Positions 1-8,974 of a stretch of DNA of 64,000 nt are shown here, in pieces (position 1 is the stretch's first letter; each line of letters opens with the position of its first letter). A program made the position numbers and the translations under genes. The DNA is from Microbacterium arborescens (GTDB taxonomy: Bacteria; Actinomycetota; Actinomycetes; Actinomycetales; Microbacteriaceae): contig NZ_CP128474.1 of NCBI RefSeq assembly GCF_030369635.1, positions 1,364,001 through 1,428,000 on the forward strand, given 5' to 3'. The notes under the pieces were generated by a model, which saw only the letters and a list, made by a program, of their open reading frames with translations, was not told where the DNA came from and made no database searches.

Positions 1-66
1 TCAGAGAGATTCACCCGATCAGGATGGCGCCGACTGCGCCGACGATGCAAGCGCCCGACAACGACG

Positions 67-107
67 GAGCCCCGCCGGCCGGCTCGAGAGAGCGGGCGAC
101 GGGGCTC
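67..107 (-). terminator. Candidate terminator downstream of glnA
   Basis: Eight-base inverted arms GAGCCCCG (67-74) and CGGGGCTC (100-107) lie just past the glnA stop. The long loop contains a second GC palindrome. There is no T-tract, so termination is only an inference. Positions 1-66 hold no gene that can be supported; a short reverse-strand frame ends at 11 but has no start or family signature. Confidence 0.4.
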
Positions 108-122
108 GTCGCAGCCGGTGTG

Positions 123-1547
123 TCAGACGCCGAAGTACAGCTCGTACTCGTACGGGTGGGGACGGGCGTTGATCGGCTGGATCTCGTTCTCGATCTTGTA
201 CTCGATCCAGGTCTCGATCAGCTCGGGCGTGAACACGCCGCCGGCCAGCAGGAACTCGTGGTCGTTGCGCAGCGCCTCGAGGGAGTCGAGCAGCGAGTTC
301 GGAACCTGCGGGATGTTCTTGGCCTCCTCGGGCGGCAGCTCGTAGAGGTCCTTGTCGACGGGCTCGTGCGGCTCGATGCGGTTCTTGATGCCGTCGAGGC
401 CGGCCATCATCTGCGCGGCGAACGCGAGGTACGGGTTGCCCGAGGCGTCGGGGGCGCGGAACTCGATGCGCTTGGCCTTCGGGTTGGTGCCCGTGATCGG
501 GATGCGGATGGCAGCCGAGCGGTTTCCGGCCGAGTAGACCAGGTTGACCGGGGCCTCGTAGCCCTTGACCAGACGCTTGTACGAGTTCAGCGTCGGGTTG
601 GTGAATGCGAGCACCGCGGCAGCGTGCTTGAGCAGGCCGCCGATGTACCAGCGCGCGATATCGGAGAGTCCGCCGTAGCCCTTCTCGTCGTAGAAGAGGG
701 GTTCGCCGTTCAGCCACAGCGACTGGTGCGTGTGCATGCCCGAGCCGTTGTCGCCGAAGAGGGGCTTGGGCATGAAGGTCGCGACCTTGCCCCACATCTC
801 GGCGGTGTTCTTGACGATGTACTTGAACTTCAGGATGTCGTCCGCCGAGTGCACCATGGTGTCGAAGCGGTAGTTGATCTCCTGCTGTCCACCGGTGCCG
901 ACCTCGTGGTGGGCACGTTCGAGCACGAGGCCCGACTCGATGAGCTTGAGCGAGATGTCGTCGCGCAGGTCGGCCGTCTTGTCGACGGGCGAGACGGGGA
1001 AGTAGCCGCCCTTGAACGGCGTCTTGTTGGCGAGGTTGCCGCCTTCTTCGACCCGGCCGGTGTTCCAGGCGCCTTCCTCGGAGTCGACGGAGTAGAAGCT
1101 CGAGTTCTGCTTCACCTCGTAGCGGACGTCGTCGAAGATGTAGAACTCCGCCTCGGGGGCGAAGAACGCGGTGTCGGCGATGCCGGTCGAGGCGAGGTAC
1201 TTCTCGGCCTTCTTGGCGACCTGGCGCGGGTCCTTCGCGTAGATCTCGCCGTTGCGCGGGTTGTAGATGTCGAAGATCATGATCAGCGTCTTCGCCTCGC
1301 GGAACGGGTCGAGGTAAGCCGTCGACACATCCGGAATCAGCTGCATGTCCGACTCGTGGATGTTCGCGAAGCCGCGGATCGACGAGCCGTCGAACAGCTG
1401 ACCGACCGTGAAGAACTCCTCGTCGACGGTCGAGGCCGGGATGTTGAAGTGCTGCTGCACGCCAGGAAGATCCGTGAAACGGATGTCGAGGAACTTGACG
1501 TCCTCGTCCTGGATGAACTTGAGCACCTCGGAAGAATCTTTGAACAT
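123..1547 (-). CDS. glnA: Type I glutamine synthetase
   Basis: Cytosolic dodecameric enzyme that makes glutamine from glutamate, ammonia and ATP; it is the main ammonia assimilation step. The 474-residue length is exactly typical of bacterial GSI. The [11 protein letters not shown] active-site block is present mid-protein. The DLYELPPEE motif puts a tyrosine at about residue 402, the site modified by the adenylyltransferase GlnE, so this is the regulated GSI-beta form. The start MFKDSSEV was chosen because GGAG lies 8 bases upstream; an upstream in-frame ATG lacks this and the family N-terminus. A four-box GlnR-type operator (1616-1653) lies about 70 bases upstream. The gene is divergent from the RDD gene. 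Confidence 0.98.
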   Translation of the reverse strand: MFKDSSEVLKFIQDEDVKFLDIRFTDLPGVQQHFNIPASTVDEEFFTVGQLFDGSSIRGFANIHESDMQLIPDVSTAYLDPFREAKTLIMIFDIYNPRNGEIYAKDPRQVAKKAEKYLASTGIADTAFFAPEAEFYIFDDVRYEVKQNSSFYSVDSEEGAWNTGRVEEGGNLANKTPFKGGYFPVSPVDKTADLRDDISLKLIESGLVLERAHHEVGTGGQQEINYRFDTMVHSADDILKFKYIVKNTAEMWGKVATFMPKPLFGDNGSGMHTHQSLWLNGEPLFYDEKGYGGLSDIARWYIGGLLKHAAAVLAFTNPTLNSYKRLVKGYEAPVNLVYSAGNRSAAIRIPITGTNPKAKRIEFRAPDASGNPYLAFAAQMMAGLDGIKNRIEPHEPVDKDLYELPPEEAKNIPQVPNSLLDSLEALRNDHEFLLAGGVFTPELIETWIEYKIENEIQPINARPHPYEYELYFGV

Positions 1548-1599
1548 GGAGTCTCCAAGATCGGGTGAGGAACAGCCTGGAGTCATCCAGACCTCTTCG

Positions 1600-1605
1600 A
1601 ACCTA
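1600..1605 (-). promoter_or_regulatory. Predicted -10 box of glnA
   Basis: TAGGTT on the minus strand, with no recognisable -35. This fits a promoter that needs an activator. The start would fall near 1593, placing the GlnR-type operator centre at about -41. Confidence 0.4.
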
Positions 1606-1615
1606 TCGGCATCCA

Positions 1616-1653
1616 GTTGCCCGGCAGTATCTCGGATGTTTCCGGGATGTTAC
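1616..1653 (-). promoter_or_regulatory. GlnR-type operator upstream of glnA
   Basis: Read on the minus strand: GTAAC (1649-1653), 6 bases, GAAAC (1638-1642), 6 bases, GATAC (1627-1631), 6 bases, GCAAC (1616-1620). This is the a1-b1-a2-b2 layout described for actinomycete GlnR (gTnAc-n6-GaAAc repeated). The first pair is perfect; the second is degenerate. Confidence 0.75.
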
Positions 1654-1668
1654 GCCACCGGCCCCGTT

Positions 1669-1674
1669 TAGGCT
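1669..1674 (+). promoter_or_regulatory. Leaderless -10 box of the RDD gene
   Basis: TAGGCT followed by exactly 6 bases and the GTG start. Transcription would begin at or within a base of the start codon. No Shine-Dalgarno sequence is present. Confidence 0.5.
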
Positions 1675-1680
1675 GGACAG

Positions 1681-2115
1681 GTGCCCGAACCCCTGCGCGA
1701 GAACACCTATCCCGGCGAGCGGTTGGGGCGTCCCGAGCACGGCCCCGGCAGCGTCGGCCGTCTCGGACGACGGCTGGCGGCCCTCGTGATCGACTATGCG
1801 GCGGCGACGCTGCTCGCGACCGCGTTCCTCGGCTTCGACCAGTTCGCTCTTCCGGGTGAGGCCGGGGTGACCCAGTTCGCGCCGATCACTGTTTTCGCAG
1901 CGCTCCAGGTCATCTTCATCCCGCTGATCGGGGGTAGCCCGGGTCATCGCATCGTCGGCCTGCGTCTCGAGCTCCTGCACGGCGGATGGACGGGCCTGTG
2001 GCGTCCGATCGTACGGACGCTGCTCCTCGTGCTGGTGATCCCTGCGGTGGTGTTCGATCCCGATCAGCGAGGACTCCACGACAAGGCGGCCGGCACGATC
2101 CTCGTCCGCGCCTGA
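1681..2115 (+). CDS. RDD family membrane protein
   Basis: Small integral membrane protein of 144 residues. The RDD signature is visible as an arginine-rich GRLGRRLAALVIDY segment near residues 22-36, with the Asp inside the first membrane span. Three hydrophobic segments are seen, around 30-50, 62-82 and 105-125. The family is widespread, and transport roles (ions, compatible solutes) have been proposed for some members. Nothing here identifies a substrate. It starts with GTG behind a leaderless-type promoter, divergent from glnA. In related genomes it commonly sits beside glnA and DUF4191. Confidence 0.9.
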   Translation: MPEPLRENTYPGERLGRPEHGPGSVGRLGRRLAALVIDYAAATLLATAFLGFDQFALPGEAGVTQFAPITVFAALQVIFIPLIGGSPGHRIVGLRLELLHGGWTGLWRPIVRTLLLVLVIPAVVFDPDQRGLHDKAAGTILVRA

Positions 2116-2142
2116 CTCCACAGGCCTCCGGGGGCGGGGCGC

Positions 2143-2853
2143 TCAGCGTGGGCGCTGGGCGCGCGCCTTCATCGGGTCGACGCCCTTCGGGATCGGCAGC
2201 GAGGTCACCGACTGCGACACCGACTCGATGCGCTTGATGACGGCGGCCATCGTCGTCCGGTCGATCGCCTTGGGCAGCGCCTTGATGGTGGGGGCGAGTT
2301 TGGCGATGGGCACCTCGTCCTCGCCGTGTCCGACATAGAGGACGTGGATCGGCACTCCCGAGGCGACGCGCTTGACCTTGCTGCGCTCGTCGTTGATGAG
2401 TCGCGTCAGACGCCCGCGGGCGCCCTCCCCGATGATGACGACGCCGCCGCGGCCGACGGCCCGGTACACAGCCTCCTGCGTCTTGGGGTTGACGCCGACC
2501 GGCATTTCCGAGGCCTGCCACTTGCGGCCGAGGTTGGTCGAGATGATGTGTCCCGTCGCACCCGGCATCCCGTCGATGCGCTTGTACATCGCGCGCGTGG
2601 CCAGCCGCGTCATGGTGATCATGGCGCCGAGGATGCCGAAGAGCAGTCCCGTGACACCCCAGAGGATGACGCTCCAGATCGCGCCCGGCGGGATGAGGAA
2701 GCCCACCAGGACGCCCAGGCCGATGCCGACCACCACGATGCCGATGAGCAACCACGGCAGCCAGCTGTAGTACTCCTTGGTGAAGGTGAACAGGGAGCGG
2801 AGCTGGGAGAAGAATCCGGGGCGCTTCTCGGGTGCGGTGCTGCGGGACGACAT
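2143..2853 (-). CDS. DUF4191 family membrane protein
   Basis: Actinobacteria-specific protein of 236 residues and unknown function. A basic N-terminus is followed by two membrane segments (about residues 32-55 and 60-85). The rest is soluble and includes a KWQASEMPVGVNPKTQEAVYRAVGR region and a glycine-rich VVIIGEGARGR stretch. The ATG at 2853 was preferred over an in-frame GTG six bases upstream because a TAGGCT box (2860-2865, minus strand) lies exactly 6 bases before the ATG, as in other leaderless genes here. It is convergent with the RDD gene (27-base gap). Confidence 0.88.
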   Translation of the reverse strand: MSSRSTAPEKRPGFFSQLRSLFTFTKEYYSWLPWLLIGIVVVGIGLGVLVGFLIPPGAIWSVILWGVTGLLFGILGAMITMTRLATRAMYKRIDGMPGATGHIISTNLGRKWQASEMPVGVNPKTQEAVYRAVGRGGVVIIGEGARGRLTRLINDERSKVKRVASGVPIHVLYVGHGEDEVPIAKLAPTIKALPKAIDRTTMAAVIKRIESVSQSVTSLPIPKGVDPMKARAQRPR

Positions 2854-2973
2854 GCTCACAGCCTACCTTTTCGGTCGCCCCGTTCCGCCTGCACAACCGG
2901 CCGGGAGCGGCGGTCGTCCACACGTCTGTGTGAACCGGGCCGAGCCGTGGCGCGACCGCGCCACGCTGGCAGG

Positions 2974-4257
2974 ATGAACGCCCTCCCCGTCGTCGACCTG
3001 CCCGGCCCACTCAGACACGTGTCTCCGCCCGAGGCGCCCTATCCCGGCGAGATCCTCGCCTCGCGCAGCGGCACCTCGTACCGTGTCGCGGCGTCGTCCG
3101 TGCCGCAGGAGCTATGGTCTGCGGTCCCGGGCGGTCACCTTCTCGCGCCCGACGACGTCGACCGGGTCGCGGACGCGACCGTCGTGATCCTGCCGCTCGT
3201 CAGCGCGCGCCTCTGCGGCGGCTCGACCTCGTTCGACCTCACTCCCGGTCAAGCGGTGACGCTCGCGGTGAGCGTCCTGCGCGGGGCGGTGGACGCCGCG
3301 AGATCGGAATGGCGCGAGGGGGAGTGGTGGTCGACGAGCGATGGGCGCCCCGTCCTCGTCCCGACCGGCACGCGGGCGTGGGACGTCTCTTCGCGGATCG
3401 TGCTCGACCGCATCCCGGACGCGGCGATCGCGCGCGCGTTGCGCGATCGAGTCGTCGAGGCCCTGGCGGACCGCGTCACGTTGCCGTTCGCGGCGCCCAC
3501 GCTCGAGGATGATCTGTTCGGGCTGGCCACGCCGGAGCCGTTCGTGCCGGGGGCGCCGGGTCCCGCTCGGCCCCTGCCGTCGCGTCCATCCGAAGACGAC
3601 TCGCCGTCGGCGTCCATCGTGACGACAGCCGCGTCGGGACTCGTCGACGGTGACGTCATGAAGCGGGTCATGGCAGCGGCAGCGGGGGTGCGCGCGGAGA
3701 TCCGCCGTGCGGCGGGCGGCCTCGTGCGGCGGTGGGGCCGGCCCGCGACGGGCGCTGCACGCCTCGCCGGTAGGCGACGTGTGATGTGGGTCGCCCTCGG
3801 TGCGGTGGCTGCGACTCTCGTCGTGGGGTTCTCTCTGCCTCACGATGCGGACGCCGACGCACGAGCACGAACCGTCTCGCACGAGCGGCGTACGGAAGAG
3901 CCGTCGGCGAGGCCGCAGGGCTTTGCCCTCGACGAGGCGACCATCCCCGCCACAGGTGCCGAGACGCGTCCAGCCGAGCCGGCCGCTCGTATCATCGACG
4001 AACTCGCGGACTGCTGGCGGGCGGACGAACCGACGTGCCGTGCGTCACTGCTCGAACGAGCGGATGCCGCGCTCCCCGACGGCATCGCGACAGCCGACGC
4101 TCCGCGCGAGGTGCGCGTGCTCGACGACCTGGGTGGGGTCGAGGTCGTGCGTGTCGACGATCCTTCCGGACGGCGTCCCGCTCAGGTGGTCGTGGTCGTC
4201 GCTCATGACGAGAAAAGGCTGGTCCGCGACGTGTACGACGTCGCGGACCAGCCGTGA
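2974..4257 (+). CDS. Hypothetical single-span protein
   Basis: Not recognised. It has 427 residues. The N-terminal ~180 residues form a folded-looking domain without cysteine clusters or nucleotide-binding motifs, followed by a Pro/Ser/Asp-rich linker (about 185-215). A basic helical stretch comes next (about 225-265) and a single membrane segment at about residues 269-288. The C-terminal ~140 residues would lie across the membrane and contain an isolated Cys pair (CWRADEPTC). Topology suggests a membrane-anchored two-domain protein, perhaps sensory or a regulatory pseudo-enzyme, but that is speculation. ATG start; a CACGCT box lies 6 bases upstream. It is convergent with sucB. Confidence 0.7.
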   Translation: MNALPVVDLPGPLRHVSPPEAPYPGEILASRSGTSYRVAASSVPQELWSAVPGGHLLAPDDVDRVADATVVILPLVSARLCGGSTSFDLTPGQAVTLAVSVLRGAVDAARSEWREGEWWSTSDGRPVLVPTGTRAWDVSSRIVLDRIPDAAIARALRDRVVEALADRVTLPFAAPTLEDDLFGLATPEPFVPGAPGPARPLPSRPSEDDSPSASIVTTAASGLVDGDVMKRVMAAAAGVRAEIRRAAGGLVRRWGRPATGAARLAGRRRVMWVALGAVAATLVVGFSLPHDADADARARTVSHERRTEEPSARPQGFALDEATIPATGAETRPAEPAARIIDELADCWRADEPTCRASLLERADAALPDGIATADAPREVRVLDDLGGVEVVRVDDPSGRRPAQVVVVVAHDEKRLVRDVYDVADQP

Positions 4258-4275
4258 GGTGAGTGGCTCAGCCGA

Positions 4276-5985
4276 TCAGTAGCCGAGGTTCCCCTCGAAC
4301 TGAGCGCCCTCGAGGCGTGCCTTCATCGCGCTCAGGAAGCGCGCTGCGTCGGCGCCGTCGATGGTGCGGTGGTCATACGAGAGCGCGAGGTACACGTACG
4401 AGCGCACCGAGATCGCGTCCTTGCCGTCGACCGTCACGACGCCGGGGCGCTTGTAGACGATGCCGGTACCGAGGATCGCCGACTGCGGAAGGAACACCAC
4501 GGGGGTGTCGAACAGCGCGCCACGCGAGCCGGTGTTCGTGATCGTGAACGTGCCGCCTGCGAGCTCGTCGGGCTTCAGCTTGTTGTCACGCGTGCGTGCA
4601 GCGAGGTCCGCGATGTCCTGAGCGATCTGGGCCAGGTTCTTCGAGCCCGCGTCGCGCAGCACGGGCGTGAGCAGTCCGCGCTCGGTGTCGACCGCGATCG
4701 AGATGTTCTCCGTGGCGGGGTAGACGATCTCTTCACCGTCGACCGTGGAGTTCACGATCGGGAAGGTCTGAAGCGCCTCGGCGGCGGCAAGGGCGAAGAA
4801 GGGCAGGAACGACAGCTTCGCCCCGGTCTTCTCGTTGAAGTCGACCTTCACCTTGTCGCGGAACGCCGACAGCTTGGTGACATCCACCTCGACGACGGTC
4901 GTCAGCTGAGCGGTCTGCTGCATCGACTCGACCGCGCGCTTGGCGAGGACCTTGCGCAGACGAGACATCGGAGCGCGCGTGCCGCGAAGCTCCGAGACCT
5001 CGACCTGGGCAGGCGCGGCGGCGGACTCGGCGGGAGCCGCGGCGGGCTGGGCCGATGCGGCCTCAGCAGCCTTCAGGACGTCTTCCTTGCGGATGCGCCC
5101 GCCGACGCCGCTGCCCTTGATCGAGGCCAGGTCGACGCCCTGCTGCTGCGCGAGACGACGCACGAGCGGGGTCACGTAGGTGACGCCCTCGTTGTCGGAA
5201 GGAGCTGCTTCCGCGGTCGGAGCTGCGGAGGCGGGAGCCGGCTGGTGTGCGGGTGCCGGCGCCGACTGCGGGGCAGGTGCCTCGGCCGGTGCAGCGGGCT
5301 TTTCGGGCTCGGGTGCGGGTGCGGCCTCGGCTGCGGGTGCGGCCGGTGCCTCGGCCGCGGGGGCCGGAGCACCCGAACCGATGCGAGCGAGTGCGGAACC
5401 GACCTCGACGGTCTCGTCCTCCTGGACGAGGATCTCGACGAGCGTGCCGGCGAAGGGCGCGGGGATCTCAGTGTCGACCTTGTCGGTCGAGATCTCGAGG
5501 AGCGGCTCGTCGACGGCGACGTCGTCGCCGATCTGCTTGAGCCAGCGGGTGACGGTGCCCTCGGTGACGCTCTCGCCGAGCTCGGGGAGCACGACATCCT
5601 TCGCGTCGCCGGACGCTGCCGGAGCGGCCTCCGACTGCTGCGGTGCGGACTCGGTCGGCGCCTCGGCGGCCGGGGCCTCCTGCGCGGGGGCGGGTGCCTC
5701 TTCGGCCGGGGCCTGCTCGGACGGGGCGTCGCTGGAGGGCGCTCCCGAACCGTCGCCGATCTTCGCCAGGACGGCGCCGACCTCGACGGTCTCGTCCTCC
5801 TGCACGAGGATCTCTTCGATGACGCCGCTCACGGGCGACGGAATCTCGGTGTCCACCTTGTCGGTGGAGATCTCGAGAAGACCCTCGTCTTCCTGGATGG
5901 TGTCACCGACCTTCTTGAGCCAGCGGGTCACCGTTCCCTCGGTGACGCTCTCTCCGAGCGCGGGGAGGACCACGGAAGTGCTCAT
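4276..5985 (-). CDS. sucB: 2-oxoacid dehydrogenase E2 (dihydrolipoamide succinyltransferase)
   Basis: Core acyltransferase of a 2-oxoacid dehydrogenase complex. The succinyltransferase name follows actinobacterial practice; acetyl transfer is also possible. Two near-identical lipoyl domains (about residues 1-80 and 130-205) each carry the ISTDKVDTEIP lipoylation motif. Ala/Pro/Glu linkers follow, then a peripheral subunit-binding domain (TPLVRRLAQQQGVDL, about 285-320). The catalytic domain ends with the DHRTIDGADAARF signature carrying the active-site His and Asp. The start has AAGGAGA 7 bases upstream. It is downstream of pepA and lpdA on the same strand, 64 bases after lpdA, so E2 and E3 are probably co-expressed. 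Confidence 0.95.
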   Translation of the reverse strand: MSTSVVLPALGESVTEGTVTRWLKKVGDTIQEDEGLLEISTDKVDTEIPSPVSGVIEEILVQEDETVEVGAVLAKIGDGSGAPSSDAPSEQAPAEEAPAPAQEAPAAEAPTESAPQQSEAAPAASGDAKDVVLPELGESVTEGTVTRWLKQIGDDVAVDEPLLEISTDKVDTEIPAPFAGTLVEILVQEDETVEVGSALARIGSGAPAPAAEAPAAPAAEAAPAPEPEKPAAPAEAPAPQSAPAPAHQPAPASAAPTAEAAPSDNEGVTYVTPLVRRLAQQQGVDLASIKGSGVGGRIRKEDVLKAAEAASAQPAAAPAESAAAPAQVEVSELRGTRAPMSRLRKVLAKRAVESMQQTAQLTTVVEVDVTKLSAFRDKVKVDFNEKTGAKLSFLPFFALAAAEALQTFPIVNSTVDGEEIVYPATENISIAVDTERGLLTPVLRDAGSKNLAQIAQDIADLAARTRDNKLKPDELAGGTFTITNTGSRGALFDTPVVFLPQSAILGTGIVYKRPGVVTVDGKDAISVRSYVYLALSYDHRTIDGADAARFLSAMKARLEGAQFEGNLGY

Positions 5986-6049
5986 GAATCTGTCTCCTTC
6001 AAGAAATGCCGATGTCTTTCTAGCTTACTGATCTGCATCGGTCGACCGG

Positions 6050-7420
6050 TCAGAGCGCATGCAGCGGTTTGCCCGCCAGCGCCAGGAATGCTTCTCCGAG
6101 AGCTTCGCTCTGGGTCGGATGGGCGTGGATGAATGGTGCGATGTCCTCGGGGTGGGCTTCCCAGCCCACGGCGAGCTGACCTTCGGTGATGAGTTCGCCG
6201 ACACGGTCGCCGGCGAGGTGCACCCCGAGAATGGGGCCGTCGAGACGGCGAACGACCTTGACGAGGCCGGCTGTGCCGAGGATCTCGCTCTTTCCGTTTC
6301 CCGCGAGGTTGTACTCGCGGACGACGACGGCATCGCCGTGCGCGGCGCGTGCCTGCTCTTCGGTCAGACCGACCGAGGCGACCTCGGGGCTGCTGTAGGT
6401 CACACGGGGAACGAGGCTGTCGGGGATGACAGTCGGACGCAGCCCCGCGATCTCCTCGGCGACGAAGATGCCCTGCTGGAAGCTGCGGTGGGCGAGCTGC
6501 AGTCCGGGCACGATATCGCCGACGGCCCACACGTGTGCGCGCGTCGTGCGAAGCCGCTCGTCGACGCGGACGAAGCCGCGGTCGAGCTCGACGCCCGCAT
6601 CCTCGAAGCCGAGGTCGGCGGTCGCCGGGCCGCGGCCGACCGCGACGAGCAAGACGTCGGCGTCGAGGACGGTCCCGTCCTCGAGCGAGACTCGGACGCC
6701 GTCCACTCGCGACTCGGCGTCGCTGAACCGCACGCCCGTGCGCGAGGCGATGCCGCGCTTGCGGAACGCTCGTTCGAGGGCTTTGCTCATCGCGGCGTCC
6801 TCGGCGGGCAGCAGCCGGTCGAGCGCCTCGATGATCGTCACCTCGGCGCCGAAGGAGCGCCAGATGCTGGCGAACTCGACCCCGATGACGCCGCCGCCGA
6901 GGATGACGGCATGCCGCGGCACCGTGGGGAGCGCGAGGGCACCCTCGCTCGTGATGATCCGGTCGGAGAGCTCGAGACCGGGCAACGATCGGCTGTACGA
7001 ACCGGTGGCCAGCACGACGTCCGTGCCGCGGTAGCGATCGTCGCCGACGACCACGCCGCCGTCAGCGTCGAGACGGCCCTCGCCGTGAACGATGGTGATC
7101 TTCCGCGCTGCGATCAGTCCTTCGAGACCTTTGTGCTTCTTCGCCACGATGCCCTCGCGGTACGCGTGGACGGCGGCGACGTCGATTCCTTCGAACGCGG
7201 CGCGGACGCCGACGTGGTCCGAGCCCCGGACGTTGTCGGCGACCTCGGCGGAGTGCAGCAGCGCCTTCGTGGGGATGCAGCCGCGGTGCAGGCACGTGCC
7301 GCCGAGCTTGTCCTTCTCGATGAGAACGACCGACGACCCGAGCTCGGCGGCGCGGAGCGCCGTGGCGTAGCCCCCGCTGCCACCACCGAGGATGACCAGA
7401 TCGGCGCTGTGATCGCTCAT
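6050..7420 (-). CDS. lpdA: Dihydrolipoyl dehydrogenase (E3)
   Basis: FAD enzyme that reoxidises the dihydrolipoyl arm of 2-oxoacid dehydrogenase complexes with NAD+. The 456-residue length fits. An N-terminal FAD-binding GGGSGGYATA motif is present. The redox disulfide is C43/C48 in GGTCLHRGCIPTK. A second dinucleotide fold is seen near 170 (ILGGGVIGVEFA). The C-terminal HAHPTQSEALGE motif supplies the catalytic His-Glu pair. The start codon overlaps the pepA stop (ATGA), implying translational coupling. sucB, encoding its E2 substrate, is the next gene downstream. Confidence 0.97.
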   Translation of the reverse strand: MSDHSADLVILGGGSGGYATALRAAELGSSVVLIEKDKLGGTCLHRGCIPTKALLHSAEVADNVRGSDHVGVRAAFEGIDVAAVHAYREGIVAKKHKGLEGLIAARKITIVHGEGRLDADGGVVVGDDRYRGTDVVLATGSYSRSLPGLELSDRIITSEGALALPTVPRHAVILGGGVIGVEFASIWRSFGAEVTIIEALDRLLPAEDAAMSKALERAFRKRGIASRTGVRFSDAESRVDGVRVSLEDGTVLDADVLLVAVGRGPATADLGFEDAGVELDRGFVRVDERLRTTRAHVWAVGDIVPGLQLAHRSFQQGIFVAEEIAGLRPTVIPDSLVPRVTYSSPEVASVGLTEEQARAAHGDAVVVREYNLAGNGKSEILGTAGLVKVVRRLDGPILGVHLAGDRVGELITEGQLAVGWEAHPEDIAPFIHAHPTQSEALGEAFLALAGKPLHAL

Positions 7421-8883
7421 CGCTGCGGTCCTCGCAGGAACTCAACGAGCGAGCGGACGGTCGCGGCGGTCGGCCCCTTGTCGGTTCCGCCGAAGGCCGC
7501 CTTCGTAGTGCCAGACCCGGCGATGTCGAGATGGACCCACGGGATGCGGGGTGCGTCCTCGTCCTCGCCGGTACGGCCGACGAAGCGTTGCAGGAACAGT
7601 CCGGCGAACAGCGAACCGCCGGCGGGGTCGCCGATCTTCGCGTTCTGCATGTCGGCGATCGGGGAGTCGAGCTCGTCCTCCATGTGGGCCGGGAGCGGCA
7701 GCTGCCACGCGGCCTCACCCGCGCGCTCCGCGGCCGCCAGGTAATCGGCGACGGCATCGTCGTCGCCCATGACGCCGGTGTGCCGGTTTCCGAGGGCGAC
7801 GATGATCGCGCCGGTCAGGGTCGCCACATCGACGATCGCGTCCGGCCGCGTACGGCTCGCGGCGACGAGGCCGTCCGCGAGGACGAGGCGCCCCTCCGCG
7901 TCGGTGTTCAACACCTCGACGGTCGTCCCATCGAGCATCCGGAGCACGTCACCGGGGCGCGTCGCGCGGCCCGAGGGCATGTTGTCCGCCACGCACAGCC
8001 ACGCCGACACGCGCACGGGGAGGGCGAGAGCGGCGGCCGCCTGCACGACCGCCAGCACCGTTGCGGCGCCGGCCATGTCGTACTTCATGCCGACCATGCT
8101 CGCGGGCGGCTTGAGCGAGAGACCGCCCGTATCGAACGTGATGCCCTTGCCGACCAGAGCGACGTGGCGCTCGGCCCCGGCGGGGGAGTACTCCACGCGG
8201 ACGACGCGCGGCGGACGGTCCGAGCCCTGCCCGACGCCGAGGACACCGCCGAACCCCTGCCGCTCGAGCTCTTCTTCGTCGAGCACCTCGACCTCGATCG
8301 GCAGCCCTGCGACCGCCTCGATCGCACGCTCCGCCAGATCGGCAGGCGAGAGCCACTCGGCGGGGGTGCTGACGAGGTCCTTCACGAGAGCGAGCGAGCG
8401 TCCGAGGGCGTTCACCCCGGCGACCTCGTCGGCGGACGGCGTGGCGGGCGAGTGGATCGTGACCCGATCCGCCCGTGATTTCGGCGTGCCGCCCTTGTAT
8501 CCCGCGAAGCGGTATCCGCCGATGGCGGCGCCCTCGGCGAGGGAGCCCCAGGCGTCGGCGGCCGCCAGCGGTGCGGCGACGGCGAGCGACGCGAACCCGG
8601 TGGTCACGCGCACCGCTGTGCCGACGGCGTCGCGGAGCACATGGTCGTCGGGTTCGGACCCGGTCCCGACGACCACGACGGGCTTCGACGACACGGCGGG
8701 CAGGAACACGCGGTGGACTGATCCTCGCGCGCCGGTGAAGCCGACGGCGGCGAGCATCGCGGCGATGCCCGGCCAGTCGGCGACGTCGGTCTGCTCGTCG
8801 AGCGGCGGCAGTGCGAGGACCAGAGCGTCGGCGTCGGATTCGGTGACGGGCGCGCTGGTGTGCGCGATCTCGGGGAACGGCAT
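7417..8883 (-). CDS. pepA: Leucyl aminopeptidase (M17)
   Basis: Cytosolic dizinc/dimanganese peptidase removing N-terminal residues from peptides; 488 residues, full length. The M17 signature NTDAEGRLVLADGL, carrying metal-binding Asp and Glu and the active-site Arg, lies near residue 325. Upstream, KGITFDTGGLSLKP supplies the other metal ligands and the catalytic Lys. First gene of pepA-lpdA-sucB. A TAGGAT box (8890-8895, minus strand) lies 6 bases before the ATG, so the mRNA is probably leaderless, although GGGAGG is also present in that gap. Confidence 0.95.
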   Translation of the reverse strand: MPFPEIAHTSAPVTESDADALVLALPPLDEQTDVADWPGIAAMLAAVGFTGARGSVHRVFLPAVSSKPVVVVGTGSEPDDHVLRDAVGTAVRVTTGFASLAVAAPLAAADAWGSLAEGAAIGGYRFAGYKGGTPKSRADRVTIHSPATPSADEVAGVNALGRSLALVKDLVSTPAEWLSPADLAERAIEAVAGLPIEVEVLDEEELERQGFGGVLGVGQGSDRPPRVVRVEYSPAGAERHVALVGKGITFDTGGLSLKPPASMVGMKYDMAGAATVLAVVQAAAALALPVRVSAWLCVADNMPSGRATRPGDVLRMLDGTTVEVLNTDAEGRLVLADGLVAASRTRPDAIVDVATLTGAIIVALGNRHTGVMGDDDAVADYLAAAERAGEAAWQLPLPAHMEDELDSPIADMQNAKIGDPAGGSLFAGLFLQRFVGRTGEDEDAPRIPWVHLDIAGSGTTKAAFGGTDKGPTAATVRSLVEFLRGPQR

Positions 8884-8962
8884 CCTCCCATCCTAGGTTC
8901 GCGCGTCGCGGGCGTTCGCTGACAGCGAGGGGCGAGCCGCCTCCGGGCGAGGATGCGCCTCG

Positions 8963-8968
8963 TAGAGT
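8963..8968 (+). promoter_or_regulatory. Leaderless -10 box of the PAC2 gene
   Basis: TAGAGT followed by exactly 6 bases and the ATG at 8975. Confidence 0.5.
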
Positions 8969-8974
8969 TGGAGC

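Noticed and set aside
5400..5980. Repeated sequence within sucB as a mobile or unstable repeat
   Set aside because: It is the normal duplication of lipoyl domains in the E2 protein.
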